This document shows, in pieces, positions 24,081 through 32,501 of a DNA stretch of 44,393 bases. The stretch covers positions 1 to 44,393 of the IMG/VR virus record IMGVR_UViG_3300010430_000117; one strand, written 5' to 3'. Source of the DNA: a virus. The notes under the pieces were generated by a model. It worked only from the letters and a program-made list of their open reading frames with translations. It was not told where the DNA came from and ran no database searches. How positions within the stretch are numbered: the first letter of the stretch is position 1; every line of letters starts with the position of its first letter. The position numbers and the translations under genes were made by a program.

Positions 24081-24972
24081 ATTTACGGACTTCGCTGAAA
24101 GGCTTGAAAAGATAGTCGATGAATTTGAGGCTTCACTTCCAAAGATTGAGGAGGGAATGGCTAGAAAGGTAACCGCCTTACTTAAAGAATTAGACTTACG
24201 TAGAAATGGAGATGTAGCGGTAACGGTCAGGAACTTGCGAAAGGTTCGTAGATTAAGGCGAATACTTGACGGGGTAATTAAAACACCTGCATATGAAAAA
24301 GAAGTCAGCAAGCTTTTAGATGCTTATAATCTAATAGAGGACGTTAATGATAAATTCTTCACACGGATAGTTAAAGACTTCGAGAAGCCAGCGATATTAG
24401 CCGAAATAAAGAAGTTAGCAGTTGATGATGCTTTAGAAAGTCTAACGGGTTCTGGCTTACAAAGTCAAGTAGTCGAGAATGTATTAGACATTATTTCAAG
24501 TGATGTTAAAAGTGGTGTTTCCTTTGGTGAGTTAGTTTCTAATGTTCGTTCTTTTATAAATGGCACACCAGAGCAAGACGGGAAGATGGTGAGGTATTCT
24601 AAACAAATTGTAAGGGATAGCATATTTCAGTACTCAGGTAGCTATAATAAAGCCCTCACAGAAGACTTAGGCTTAGAATGGTTTAGGTATGTAGGCGGAA
24701 CGGTAAAAGACAGCAGGGAACTTTGTATTAACCTAGTAGAAAAGGAATGGATACACGCTTCTGAATTACCTAATATAGTTGATGGGTTGGTTAATGTAAA
24801 AGGTAAGATGGTACAAGTGGAACTATACAAAGGAAAACCGCAAGGGCAAATGCCAGCTACTAATGCTGAAAACTTCCAAATAAAAAGGGGTGGGTTTAAC
24901 TGTATGCACTTAATGCAGTCGGTTAGTGAAAGTCAAGTACCAAAAGAATATAGAGAATTGTATAAAAATTAA
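24073..24972 (+). CDS. MuF-like / SPP1 gp7-like minor head protein, 299 aa
   Basis: Follows the portal with an eight-base overlap, using TTG 24073. The C-terminal part has YVGGTVKDSRELCINL and later GGFNCMHLM, which match the 'Gxxx-DSRxxC...H' core of the MuF/SPP1 gp7 family. The N-terminal part is helical (ERLEKIVDEFEASLPKIEEG). Such proteins help head assembly or early DNA injection. Confidence 0.72.
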   Translation: MSEFTDFAERLEKIVDEFEASLPKIEEGMARKVTALLKELDLRRNGDVAVTVRNLRKVRRLRRILDGVIKTPAYEKEVSKLLDAYNLIEDVNDKFFTRIVKDFEKPAILAEIKKLAVDDALESLTGSGLQSQVVENVLDIISSDVKSGVSFGELVSNVRSFINGTPEQDGKMVRYSKQIVRDSIFQYSGSYNKALTEDLGLEWFRYVGGTVKDSRELCINLVEKEWIHASELPNIVDGLVNVKGKMVQVELYKGKPQGQMPATNAENFQIKRGGFNCMHLMQSVSESQVPKEYRELYKN

Positions 24973-24980
24973 TATATTTG
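24973..24980 (+). promoter_or_regulatory. -7 box (TATATTTG) of a short transcript
   Basis: Exact TAnnTTTG, placed directly after the head-gene stop codon. The RNA would run about 65 bases to the terminator at 25026-25048. This arrangement recurs at 42671 and 43016. Confidence 0.5.
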
Positions 24981-25025
24981 TATCCACTTTCATATTCTTT
25001 TTTCTTTTAGTTAATCAGCAAATCA

Positions 25026-25048
25026 CCTCGCTCCATGCGGGGTTTTTT
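25026..25048 (+). terminator. Rho-independent terminator after the head genes
   Basis: Stem CCTCGC (25026-25031) with GCGGGG (25037-25042), loop TCCAT, then six T. Ends the 11508-24972 operon. Confidence 0.85.
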
Positions 25049-25081
25049 GTTTATAAAAAGTGATTACCTCAACAATTTTAA

Positions 25082-25089
25082 TATATTTA
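25082..25089 (+). promoter_or_regulatory. Likely -7 box (TATATTTA) for the HNH-related gene
   Basis: TATATTTA, one base from consensus, 49 bases before ATG 25139 and after the terminator; it would restart transcription into the next block. Confidence 0.5.
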
Positions 25090-25138
25090 CATCGAAAGTT
25101 CGTAAAGAAATAGGAATAGTTACGTCTAAAAACATGAA

Positions 25139-25939
25139 ATGAAAAAAATATCTTGGAATGGAATTGTTGATGGATATTATATATCTGAATATGGTGTTGT
25201 TTTCAGGAAACTAGTTAGTGGAAAATACAAACCCTTGAAACCTAAAAAGAACAGACAGAAAAGAAATGTAGTCTTACTTAAGACGGTTGAAAATAAATAT
25301 AGAGCCGTATTAGTATCTAGCATTGTTATGGAACATTTTATTGGAGGGTATTACAAGAAAAGGAAAATGGTACATATAGACGGAGATTTGAATAATTGTA
25401 GTATTTCAAATCTAAAATGGGCTAGAGGATTTGAAATGTCAATAGATAATTCTTATTTCAAAACAATCGACACATTAAACTTTAGATTAGACGACAAATT
25501 AGCCGTTAACTATATGCTTAACGGTGGTTTAGATAAACTCTATAATATTTTAGAGCTAAATAGGGGAATTGTCTACATAATAACTAAAAACAGATGGTTT
25601 TTAAGGTATCTTGACGAAGTAAAAAATATTGCCGTAGATAAACTAGAAAGGTGGATGGCTTCAGGTAGATACAAACCAGACGGCACGTTTAAGCATTCAG
25701 TAGTTAAGTTAGTTGTAAATTCAGTTAATGGCGCATGCTCAATATTAAAAAGACGTTTGATTAAAGAAGGAATACTTATGTCTTCTGTTGAAGATATAAT
25801 AGAAAAAAGCCAGTACGACATTAGAGATGCCGCTGGAGACAGGAAAATGCTAGTTGGTGTATTTGGTGACGGTATTATTAGCAACGATTGTAATTCAATA
25901 GAGGATGAGATAAGTGATATGTTTAATAGCCTTTCATAA
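25139..25939 (+). CDS. NUMOD4/HNH-related protein with an unusual C-terminal half, 266 aa
   Basis: The first 100 residues copy the shape of phage HNH homing endonucleases: a NUMOD4-like segment (ISWNGIVDGYYISEYGVVF) and an HNH-like one (MVHIDGDLNNCSISNLKWA). One His and the Asn-Leu are present, but the last His/Asn of the motif is not clear, so the nuclease may be inactive. The C-terminal 160 residues (about 107-266) are of another type, helical and basic to start and acidic at the end (DCNSIEDEISDMFN), which I cannot assign. It might be a DNA-binding regulator. Has its own promoter and stands between head genes and sugar genes. Confidence 0.6.
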   Translation: MKKISWNGIVDGYYISEYGVVFRKLVSGKYKPLKPKKNRQKRNVVLLKTVENKYRAVLVSSIVMEHFIGGYYKKRKMVHIDGDLNNCSISNLKWARGFEMSIDNSYFKTIDTLNFRLDDKLAVNYMLNGGLDKLYNILELNRGIVYIITKNRWFLRYLDEVKNIAVDKLERWMASGRYKPDGTFKHSVVKLVVNSVNGACSILKRRLIKEGILMSSVEDIIEKSQYDIRDAAGDRKMLVGVFGDGIISNDCNSIEDEISDMFNSLS

Positions 25940-25977
25940 AACCGTACTTAAAAATAAATTAGTACATTAGCCGCAAT

Positions 25978-26844
25978 ATGAAAACTTTAGTTACAGGAGG
26001 TAGAGGAATGGTTGGTAGCCATTTCAGCGAAAATTGTATTAAATTAGGTCGTGGTGATTACGATTTAAGGCGTATGGATAACGTATTAGAAATGATACGA
26101 AAGTACAATCCTAGAAAGGTTATACACTTAGCCGCAAAAGTAGGGGGTTTATATGATAACATGGCAAATCAAGCTACCTATTTCAATGATAACTTTCAAA
26201 TGAATTACAACATCATTAGGGCTTGTAATTTATTGAATGTTCCTGATTTAACGGTCATGTTATCTACTTGTATATTTCCACATGAACATCATGTGTTAGA
26301 TGTTAATGATATCCACGGTGGAGAACCTCACCCTACTAATTATGGATATGCTTATTCAAAGAGAATGGCTGAAGTAATGATTAGGGCGCATAATGACCAA
26401 TACGGTTCTAATTACAAAGTAGTAATACCAACAAACATCTATGGTGAGGGTGATAATTTTAATCTAAATACTGCTCATGTTATACCTGCATTGGTTCACA
26501 AGTTTTTCAAGGCTCAAAGGTTTGGTGAAAAGGTTATTATAAAAGGTGATGGTTCGGCTATTAGGGAATTTGTTTATGCCCCTGACGTAGCTAAGATATT
26601 AGAGGGTGATTATGAGCATAAAGCCGTGATAAGTTCTGGGAAAGGATATAGGATATTTGAGGTTGTGGAGTTGTTAAAATCAATGTCAAAGGTTACGGAT
26701 GTTGAATATGATTATAAAAGCACAAACGGACAACATATAAAGCAAACCCAAAACCAGCATCCATTTGATTATACACCTTTAGAGGTAGGGTTAAAACGCA
26801 CATGGGATTGGTTTAGTAATAACTACGATAAAGCAAGGAAATGA
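25978..26844 (+). CDS. fcl: GDP-L-fucose synthase (4-keto-6-deoxymannose epimerase/reductase), 288 aa
   Basis: Second enzyme of GDP-L-fucose synthesis: epimerises and then reduces GDP-4-keto-6-deoxymannose with NADPH. Short-chain dehydrogenase fold with TGGRGMVGSHF (6-16) for NADP, VIHLAAKVGG, STCIFP with C98 (equivalent to the catalytic Cys), YAYSK with Y124 and K128, NIYGEGDNFN, and HVIPALVHKF with H167. All catalytic residues of the E. coli enzyme have counterparts. Slightly shorter than usual (about 310-320). With the dehydratase gene at 27146 it completes the pathway from GDP-mannose. Confidence 0.9.
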   Translation: MKTLVTGGRGMVGSHFSENCIKLGRGDYDLRRMDNVLEMIRKYNPRKVIHLAAKVGGLYDNMANQATYFNDNFQMNYNIIRACNLLNVPDLTVMLSTCIFPHEHHVLDVNDIHGGEPHPTNYGYAYSKRMAEVMIRAHNDQYGSNYKVVIPTNIYGEGDNFNLNTAHVIPALVHKFFKAQRFGEKVIIKGDGSAIREFVYAPDVAKILEGDYEHKAVISSGKGYRIFEVVELLKSMSKVTDVEYDYKSTNGQHIKQTQNQHPFDYTPLEVGLKRTWDWFSNNYDKARK

Positions 26845-27149
26845 AACGTATTAAAACAAAGTTAATTATTTGGCTAGGAATTAAAGATTTGTGGGGTAGC
26901 TTGTATACTACTAATTCACAAATCGAGGATTTGAGATTTAAATGCGAATTTGGATTGAAAATAGGACAAAATATATCTTTTAAAAAAAATAGCATTCATT
27001 TAGGTGTTCAATCGGGAGATATGGTGATAACAGGAAAAAGCAATATAAAAGGTGATTTTTATTTACATGGAGTTGTTATTAAAGTTAGCGAGGGGTGTAA
27101 GAAAGGTGATTTGTTAACAATTAGAATAGAAGATAAGATTGATAAATGA
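26841..27149 (+). CDS. Hypothetical protein inside the fucose cassette, 102 aa
   Basis: ATGA overlaps on both sides place it between the two GDP-fucose genes. Begins with a basic and hydrophobic stretch (MKRIKTKLIIWLGIKDLWG), then beta-like repeats (SIHLGVQSGDMVITGKS, NIKGDFYLHGVVI) that could be the coils of a left-handed beta helix. I cannot name a family. Confidence 0.55.
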   Translation: MKRIKTKLIIWLGIKDLWGSLYTTNSQIEDLRFKCEFGLKIGQNISFKKNSIHLGVQSGDMVITGKSNIKGDFYLHGVVIKVSEGCKKGDLLTIRIEDKIDK

Positions 27150-28090
27150 AAGCTTTTATAACAGGAATAAGCGGTCAAGACGGTTCTTATTTATCGGAGT
27201 TACTATTGGAAAAGGGTTATGAGGTTCATGGCATAGTTAGACGTAACTCAATCAGCGAAAACCAAAGCCGTAGGATAGACCATTTAGACGTTAATCTTCA
27301 CTACGGGGATATGACAGACCAGACTTGTTTAGAAAGGTTGTTAGGTGAGATAAAACCTGATGAAATCTACAATTTAGCTGCTCAATCTCACGTAGGTATT
27401 TCTTTTGAAGTTCCTGAATACACTTGTCAAGTTGATGGGATGGGGGTTTTGAAACTATTAGAAGCTTATAAAAACCAATGTCCAGAGGCTAGATTTTACC
27501 AAGCGGGAACAAGTGAGATGTTTGGAAACAATGCAGGAAAAGACGGTTATCAAAGAGAAGATACACCAATGCACCCAGTAAGCCCATACGCTGCTTCTAA
27601 GGTGTTTGCTTTTAATTTATGTCGTATCTATCGTGAAGCCTACAAATTGCCTATAAGCAACGGAATACTGTTTAATCATGAAAGTCCGCGTAGAGGTTCT
27701 AATTTCGTAACTGCTAAGATTGTTAATACTGCTTTAGAAATAAAGAGAGGTGAGGCAGATAAAATAGTAATGGGTAATATTGAAAGTAAGCGAGATTGGG
27801 GACACGCTAAAGACTATGTGAAAGCTATGTGGTTAATGCTTCAAAACAAGCCTGATGATTATGTTTGCGCTACTGGTGAAACAGCGAGTGTTAGGGATGC
27901 TTTAAGGTTTGTTTTTGGTGAATTAGGGTTAGACTATAAAGACTATCTAAAACAGGATAGCAAGTACTTTAGAAAGAATGAATTGCACTACTTAAAAGGT
28001 GATGCAAGCCGTTTAAAAGAACTAGGTTGGAAACCTGAATACGATTGGAAGTCAACATTATTAGATATGATATATGCAGCCAAAAGATAA
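27146..28090 (+). CDS. gmd: GDP-mannose 4,6-dehydratase, 314 aa
   Basis: First enzyme of GDP-fucose synthesis: turns GDP-mannose into GDP-4-keto-6-deoxymannose. GISGQDGSYL (7-16) is the family NADP-binding start; NLAAQSHVGISFE follows; T122/E124 (GTSEMFG) and Y148-xxx-K152 (SPYAASK) are catalytic; FNHESPRRG (176-184) binds substrate. Length 314 is close to bacterial Gmd (about 340-370) and complete at both ends. ATGA overlap with the gene before. Sits 300 bases from its partner. Confidence 0.94.
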   Translation: MKAFITGISGQDGSYLSELLLEKGYEVHGIVRRNSISENQSRRIDHLDVNLHYGDMTDQTCLERLLGEIKPDEIYNLAAQSHVGISFEVPEYTCQVDGMGVLKLLEAYKNQCPEARFYQAGTSEMFGNNAGKDGYQREDTPMHPVSPYAASKVFAFNLCRIYREAYKLPISNGILFNHESPRRGSNFVTAKIVNTALEIKRGEADKIVMGNIESKRDWGHAKDYVKAMWLMLQNKPDDYVCATGETASVRDALRFVFGELGLDYKDYLKQDSKYFRKNELHYLKGDASRLKELGWKPEYDWKSTLLDMIYAAKR

Positions 28091-28259
28091 AGAGTTCTGG
28101 TTAAGTCTATCAAAGATTACAGACCCTAAATCAAAAGGGTTCAAACGGTCATTAGGTCAATCTTATAGCGATGCACCAGAAAGGGTTAAAAAAGAGTTAA
28201 GATTATTTTTAAGTATATTTATAAATGAAGATACTGGTAAAGATACCGTCAAGAAATAG
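28074..28259 (+). CDS. Small basic hypothetical protein, 61 aa
   Basis: ATG 28074 overlaps gmd by 17 bases and the next glycosyltransferase by 35. Basic and helical (KITDPKSKGFKRSLGQSY, VKKELRLFLSIFI). The double overlap suggests a translational coupler. No family seen; could be a non-functional overlap ORF. Confidence 0.45.
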   Translation: MQPKDKEFWLSLSKITDPKSKGFKRSLGQSYSDAPERVKKELRLFLSIFINEDTGKDTVKK

Positions 28260-28872
28260 ACCGCAAAAGCTTCTTAAATTATTAAAGGAGTACACGGAAA
28301 GTCAAACAACTAAAGATGTAATGTATTTAGTTTCCCTTGATGACAATGACCCCACCGCTACCTATCAGCTACAAAGTAAAATACTAAGCATGGCTGAAGA
28401 TATTATAATCCATATGGGTATATCAAAGAATAAGATAGCTGCTTGTAATAGGGATGTCTATAATTATAAGAATTGGGATATTTTAATTTTGGCTAGTGAT
28501 GACATGGAAGTTCAAGTAGTTGGATGGGATAAAATTATCATTGATGCTATGGGAAAAGATACAGACCAAGTATTATATTATCCAGACGGCTATACAAACT
28601 TAAATACAATGTGTATCTTGGGGAAAAAGTATTATGACCGCTTCGGGTATATCTATCATCCTGATTATATTTCTTTGTGGTGTGATAATCATTTTCAAGA
28701 AGTTGCACAAAGACTAGGAAAGGAAAAGAGATTTACAAAGGTTTTGTTTAAGCATCAACATCCTATGAATATAGGTAGTGGAAATGATGACCTTTATAAA
28801 AGGAATGAAAAGTATTATCACGAAGATAAAAAGACATTTGAACGGTATAAAAGAAACAATTTTGGACTATGA
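28225..28872 (+). CDS. Glycosyltransferase, GT-A fold, 215 aa
   Basis: Probable sugar transferase. N-terminal MKILVKIPSRNRPQKLLKLL is the opening of GT2-type enzymes (strand, then 'SRNRP' loop); LVSLDDNDP and WDILILASDDMEV hold two acidic pairs, the second likely the DxD/DDD donor site. A later HPMNIGSGNDDLYKRNE fits an acceptor region. It overlaps the gene before by 35 bases and ends in an ATGA overlap. Confidence 0.75.
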   Translation: MKILVKIPSRNRPQKLLKLLKEYTESQTTKDVMYLVSLDDNDPTATYQLQSKILSMAEDIIIHMGISKNKIAACNRDVYNYKNWDILILASDDMEVQVVGWDKIIIDAMGKDTDQVLYYPDGYTNLNTMCILGKKYYDRFGYIYHPDYISLWCDNHFQEVAQRLGKEKRFTKVLFKHQHPMNIGSGNDDLYKRNEKYYHEDKKTFERYKRNNFGL

Positions 28873-29447
28873 GATTATCTATCTTAATACCTAGCATTCC
28901 TGAGCGATTTGAAGCGGTTATTCCATTAGTAGACAAACTACAAAAGCAATCAGAAGGAAAAGAAGTAGAGATATTACTATTATGCGATAATAAGAAGATG
29001 TCCATAGGCTCTAAGAGACAAAAACTAAAAGAGTTAGCGATAGGTGAGTATTGGGCGTTTGTAGATGATGATGATGATATTTCAGAAGACTACATAGACC
29101 AACTATTAAAAGGATGTGAAAGTTGTAAGGATGTGATTACCTTTCATCAATGGAGTACTATTAATGGTGAAGGGTTCTTAGTTCAGTTTGGGTTAGATTA
29201 TGAAAACCAAGATGCAACACAAGTAGATGGACAATGGAAAAACATTAAAAGAAGTCCCTTTCATGTTTGCGCTTGGAAATCTTCAGTAGTTAAAAACTGT
29301 TTTTTTAGTGATAAGAACTACGGAGAGGATTGGGATTTTTGTAAGTTTGCAATTAAGGAAGTAATATCGGAACATAATATCCCTAAGATACTTCACTATT
29401 ATAAGTATGATGACCAAATAACGCAAGCATTTGAAAGCGATAATTAA
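28869..29447 (+). CDS. GT2-like glycosyltransferase, 192 aa
   Basis: Starts MRLSILIPSIPERFEAV; FVDDDDDIS (65-73) is the metal-binding aspartate run. GEDWDFCKFAI near the end (about 160) corresponds to the GT2 'ED' acceptor motif. It is a paralogue of the gene at 32498: both share the opening, SIG(S/K)KR, and DDDD positions. Soluble and small, with one GT-A domain and no membrane anchor. Part of the sugar cassette. Confidence 0.8.
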   Translation: MRLSILIPSIPERFEAVIPLVDKLQKQSEGKEVEILLLCDNKKMSIGSKRQKLKELAIGEYWAFVDDDDDISEDYIDQLLKGCESCKDVITFHQWSTINGEGFLVQFGLDYENQDATQVDGQWKNIKRSPFHVCAWKSSVVKNCFFSDKNYGEDWDFCKFAIKEVISEHNIPKILHYYKYDDQITQAFESDN

Positions 29448-30102
29448 CCTATCTACTGGTCGCTATGTAAAAGGGGCGCAAAGGCTAAGGAATAGTTTTA
29501 ATGACCCCGACATTGATTTATACACTTGGGATAGGGAGTATAAAATAGGTTCACCACCTCATAGAGAAAACCCCTACGCATTTAAGATATATGCCTTTGA
29601 AAAAGCATGGGAATTAGGTTATGAACAAGTGTTATGGTTAGATGCTTCTATTTATCCTGTAAAGCCTATGTTTCCCTATTTTAATCTGTTAGATGAGCAA
29701 GGTTATGTATTTGAGGAGGCTGGACATTGGGCAGGAACATAGACAAATGATAGGACATTAGAATACTTTGGAATAAGTCGAGATAAGGCGATGGAGATAC
29801 CTTTATTTAGTGCGGGCTTTATGTCATTAGATAGGACTTCACCAATGGCTATGGAGTTCTTTTATCAATGGAAGAAATCTATGGAAGCAGGAATGTTTAT
29901 AGGGGATTGGTCTAATGTGAATAAAACGGAAAGCCAAGATGCAAGATGTCAAGGGCATAGACATGACCTTTCTTGTGCTTCTATAATTGCTTATCAGCTT
30001 GGTATGCAGTTGGAGAGTGGAGGGACGTATATGGCGTATATTGGAGATGTTTATGGCGAACCAAATAAAACAGTAATTTTTCATGCAAAAGGGATAGTAT
30101 GA
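29431..30102 (+). pseudogene. Glycosyltransferase-like gene interrupted by an amber codon
   Basis: Two open segments, 29431-29742 and 29743-30102, are in the same frame and separated only by TAG at 29740-29742. The first half has NLSTGRYVKGAQRL and LWLDASIYPV (D71, GT-type); the second resumes NDRTLEYFGISRDKAM and GFMSLDRTSP, and ends with a histidine near VIFHAKG. TAG takes a place where TGG (Trp) would fit. It is not a genome-wide recoding, since TAG ends other genes (35756-35758, 38649-38651). So it is a fresh nonsense mutation, a case of readthrough, or a sequence error. The start is TTG 29431; an ATG at 29791 could start a short second product. Confidence 0.7.
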
Positions 30103-30311
30103 TAGAAGATATTGCATATTATGCTTTAGGAGGTTTATTAGGAGGGGTAGCTTTTATGATAATATCATTTATAGCTATAAACATATTTTTTTGGCGACAA
30201 AAAAGAAATCGCAACAAACCGAAAGGGTGTAAGAAAGGTGAGTATGAAATGTGTTCATTTTACACTGGCATTGAAAGGATTGGTATTGATTTATGTGATA
30301 AATGCAAATGA
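30099..30311 (+). CDS. Small membrane protein with Cys-rich tail, 70 aa
   Basis: ATGA overlap with the interrupted gene. One or two membrane spans (ALGGLLGGVAFMIISFIAINIFF), then a basic stop-transfer (WRQKRNRNKPK) and a C-terminal part with CKKG, MCSFY, and LCDKCK that may bind metal. Its stop is next to the methyltransferase start. Unknown role. Confidence 0.58.
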   Translation: MIEDIAYYALGGLLGGVAFMIISFIAINIFFWRQKRNRNKPKGCKKGEYEMCSFYTGIERIGIDLCDKCK

Positions 30312-30916
30312 TAGACCTAGCCCAAAGAGCATATTCCAACAAGGAAACATTACAGAACTCATTTGACTTAGCTTTAAAATGCAAGGACTTAAAAGGTGAT
30401 TTTGTAGAGTGTGGAGTAGCCGCAGGTAGTCAAGTAGCGGCAATGCACCGAGCAGCACCAAATAAAAAGATATGGTGTTTTGATAGCTTTGAGGGTATTC
30501 CATTGGCAGACCCTAAACATGATACTAGTCAGCCTGGCATTGGAAGAATAAAGCACAAAGAAAAAGATTTATTAGTAAGTTCTGGAATAACAAGTGTAAG
30601 CCTAAAACAAGTTAAACATCACTTAAAAGAGTGGCAATGCAACTTGAATAAATTTGAGTTTGTTGAAGGTTGGTTTGAAGAAACAGTAGAAAAAAGCAAA
30701 GTAAAATCAATATCTTTGTTGCGCCTTGATGGTGATTTGTATCATTCGACAAGGGTTTGTTTGGAGTATTTATATCCAAAATTAGTAAAAGGTGGTTACT
30801 TGATTATTGATGACTATGCTCTTGCAGGATGCTATAAAGCATTCCATGAATATTTCGGGGACATAGAAGTAACGAAAGTGCCAAATACTGAAACAGTAAT
30901 TTATATTCAGAAATAA
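30302..30916 (+). CDS. TylF/macrocin O-methyltransferase family protein, 204 aa
   Basis: SAM-dependent sugar O-methyltransferase of the TylF type. GDFVECGVAAGSQVAAM (32-48) is the SAM site; IWCFDSFEGIPLAD follows, then LLRLDGDLYHSTRVCLEYLY and GGYLIIDDYALAGC, all hallmarks of the family. The start may be ATG 30302 or 30308. Beside the glycosyltransferases it most likely adds a methyl to a sugar of the phage-made glycan. Confidence 0.88.
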   Translation: MQMIDLAQRAYSNKETLQNSFDLALKCKDLKGDFVECGVAAGSQVAAMHRAAPNKKIWCFDSFEGIPLADPKHDTSQPGIGRIKHKEKDLLVSSGITSVSLKQVKHHLKEWQCNLNKFEFVEGWFEETVEKSKVKSISLLRLDGDLYHSTRVCLEYLYPKLVKGGYLIIDDYALAGCYKAFHEYFGDIEVTKVPNTETVIYIQK

Positions 30917-31902
30917 TGGCAAACATAGTAATTACAAGTAACGGAAATTATATTAAAATTGATAGTGCAGAAACAATACCAAAGTCATACACATCCCCTA
31001 TTTATGCAAATTTTTTAAAAACCGAATGTAATTTTTCAAAAGATAAAAACGATAATTTAATAATTTACACCCCTTATGTGTCTTACACATTTGATACAGA
31101 TGACATTGCCTATCCAAGTGGAGACATTAACAATATAATAGATGCGATTTCATTATACTATGGAGGTAATACTGATTATAATACAGAGGTAGCACTAGGA
31201 AATGTTAGTGGGGCTGAAACATGGAATAAGTTTGGTTACAATCAGGATGTGGATGTAGGAACAGAAGTAGTAGCTTCTTTTGGTGCAATTTTCACACCTT
31301 TGACAACTGAAACTACCTTAACGATAGTGTCAACAAGTACAGATGATGATGATGGAGGTACGGGTACTAATTCAATAGTAGTCTATGGTATAGATGCAAA
31401 TAGGGATTTGGCTATTGAGGTAGTGACAATGAATGGAACTACTAATGTTGTGACTACTTCTGAATGGTTAGGTATTAATAGGGTGGCTATGTTTCTATGT
31501 GGAACTGGTAAAGTAAATGCAGGAACGATAAATGTAACAGCGACAACGGGAGGTAGTCAAATGGCTCAAATGCCCGTAGGTGATGGTGTGACGCAACAAT
31601 GCATTTTTCATGTGCCTAGAAATTACACTTTTATCGCAGAATGGTTGTCAGCTCACGCAATAAAGCCAAGCGCTCAAGACCCTATTGTAACGATTAAGAT
31701 GTGGGTATATTCAGCCGTTTCAAATGGGAGGCAAGAAGTATATAGAAAGTCTTTAGATACTTCCGTAGAAACAAGTGTAGATGAAAATCCTAACATCCCT
31801 TTTCCTATAAGTGAAAGTACGGTAGTTTGGCTAGAAGCTACAACTGATAAGAATGATACCATAGTAGAGGGTAGATTTAGTGGAAATTTAATTAGAATAT
31901 GA
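30916..31902 (+). CDS. Virion structural protein inside the sugar cassette, 328 aa
   Basis: Not an enzyme: beta-rich, with LTIVSTSTDDDDGGTGTNS and VYGIDANRDLAIEVVTMNG, which match a phage structural module seen in many marine phages ('TIVSTSxxDxxxGTGxxxVxVxGLDxNY'). Probably a decoration, fibre or tail component. It sits between two methyltransferases, with a TAATG join to the first. Its Ser/Thr-rich surface makes it a candidate acceptor for the phage glycan (inference). Confidence 0.6.
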   Translation: MANIVITSNGNYIKIDSAETIPKSYTSPIYANFLKTECNFSKDKNDNLIIYTPYVSYTFDTDDIAYPSGDINNIIDAISLYYGGNTDYNTEVALGNVSGAETWNKFGYNQDVDVGTEVVASFGAIFTPLTTETTLTIVSTSTDDDDGGTGTNSIVVYGIDANRDLAIEVVTMNGTTNVVTTSEWLGINRVAMFLCGTGKVNAGTINVTATTGGSQMAQMPVGDGVTQQCIFHVPRNYTFIAEWLSAHAIKPSAQDPIVTIKMWVYSAVSNGRQEVYRKSLDTSVETSVDENPNIPFPISESTVVWLEATTDKNDTIVEGRFSGNLIRI

Positions 31903-32501
31903 AAACATACAGTCAAGGTCAAGAACAGGACAAGATTTTAGAATACTTTAGAGAGTATGATTATGGTACTTTCTTAGATATTGGGGCGTATCACCCAGAA
32001 ACATTTAGTAACGTCAGGGGGCTTTATGAACTAGGATGGAAAGGGGTTTTGATAGAACCTGCTAAAGAGAACTTTGAAAATATACGTGATTACTATATCC
32101 GAGATAAGGAAATAGAAGTGGTAAACACTTGCATAGGTGATTATGATGGTGAAATAGAGTTCTTTGATAGTCAAGGAGATGCGATAGGAACAACGGATAA
32201 GTCTCATAGAGATTTATGGGCTAAGAATTATGGAGTACCTTATCAGTCTACAACGGCTAGTATAATGACCATTGAAACGCTATTATCAAAGACTGATTAT
32301 GAAACATTTGACTTTATAAATATTGACACTGAGGGTACTAATTATGAAATATTAATCACTATTCCTTTGCATCGTTTAGGGTGTAAGATGCTTTGTGTAG
32401 AATGGAACTCTAAAGACTTCACTAAGTACAATACTTACATGACCAATCAAGGTTATAGATTGATTTTTAAAAACGCTGAAAACCTAATTTACGTCCTTTG
32501 A
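31899..32501 (+). CDS. FkbM-family methyltransferase, 200 aa
   Basis: SAM-dependent methyltransferase. TFLDIGAYHPETFSN (24-38) forms the SAM loop, VLIEPAKENFEN places the acidic ribose-binding residue, and FINIDTEGTNYEIL (about 139-152) is the FkbM signature 'K/DxDxEGxE'. Such enzymes often methylate sugars or lipids. With the TylF-like gene this is the second methyl transfer of the cassette. ATGA overlap with the structural gene; the next gene overlaps its stop. Confidence 0.87.
   Translation: MKTYSQGQEQDKILEYFREYDYGTFLDIGAYHPETFSNVRGLYELGWKGVLIEPAKENFENIRDYYIRDKEIEVVNTCIGDYDGEIEFFDSQGDAIGTTDKSHRDLWAKNYGVPYQSTTASIMTIETLLSKTDYETFDFINIDTEGTNYEILITIPLHRLGCKMLCVEWNSKDFTKYNTYMTNQGYRLIFKNAENLIYVL

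Noticed and set aside
23339-24311. Minus-strand ORFs opposite the portal and MuF-like genes
   Set aside because: They are antisense shadows of well-supported genes, with no protein-like pattern and no minus promoter.
29740-29742. Genome-wide recoding of TAG
   Set aside because: TAG ends other good genes (capsid gene at 35756-35758, followed by TAA; 38649-38651; 37531-37533), and no suppressor tRNA gene is seen.
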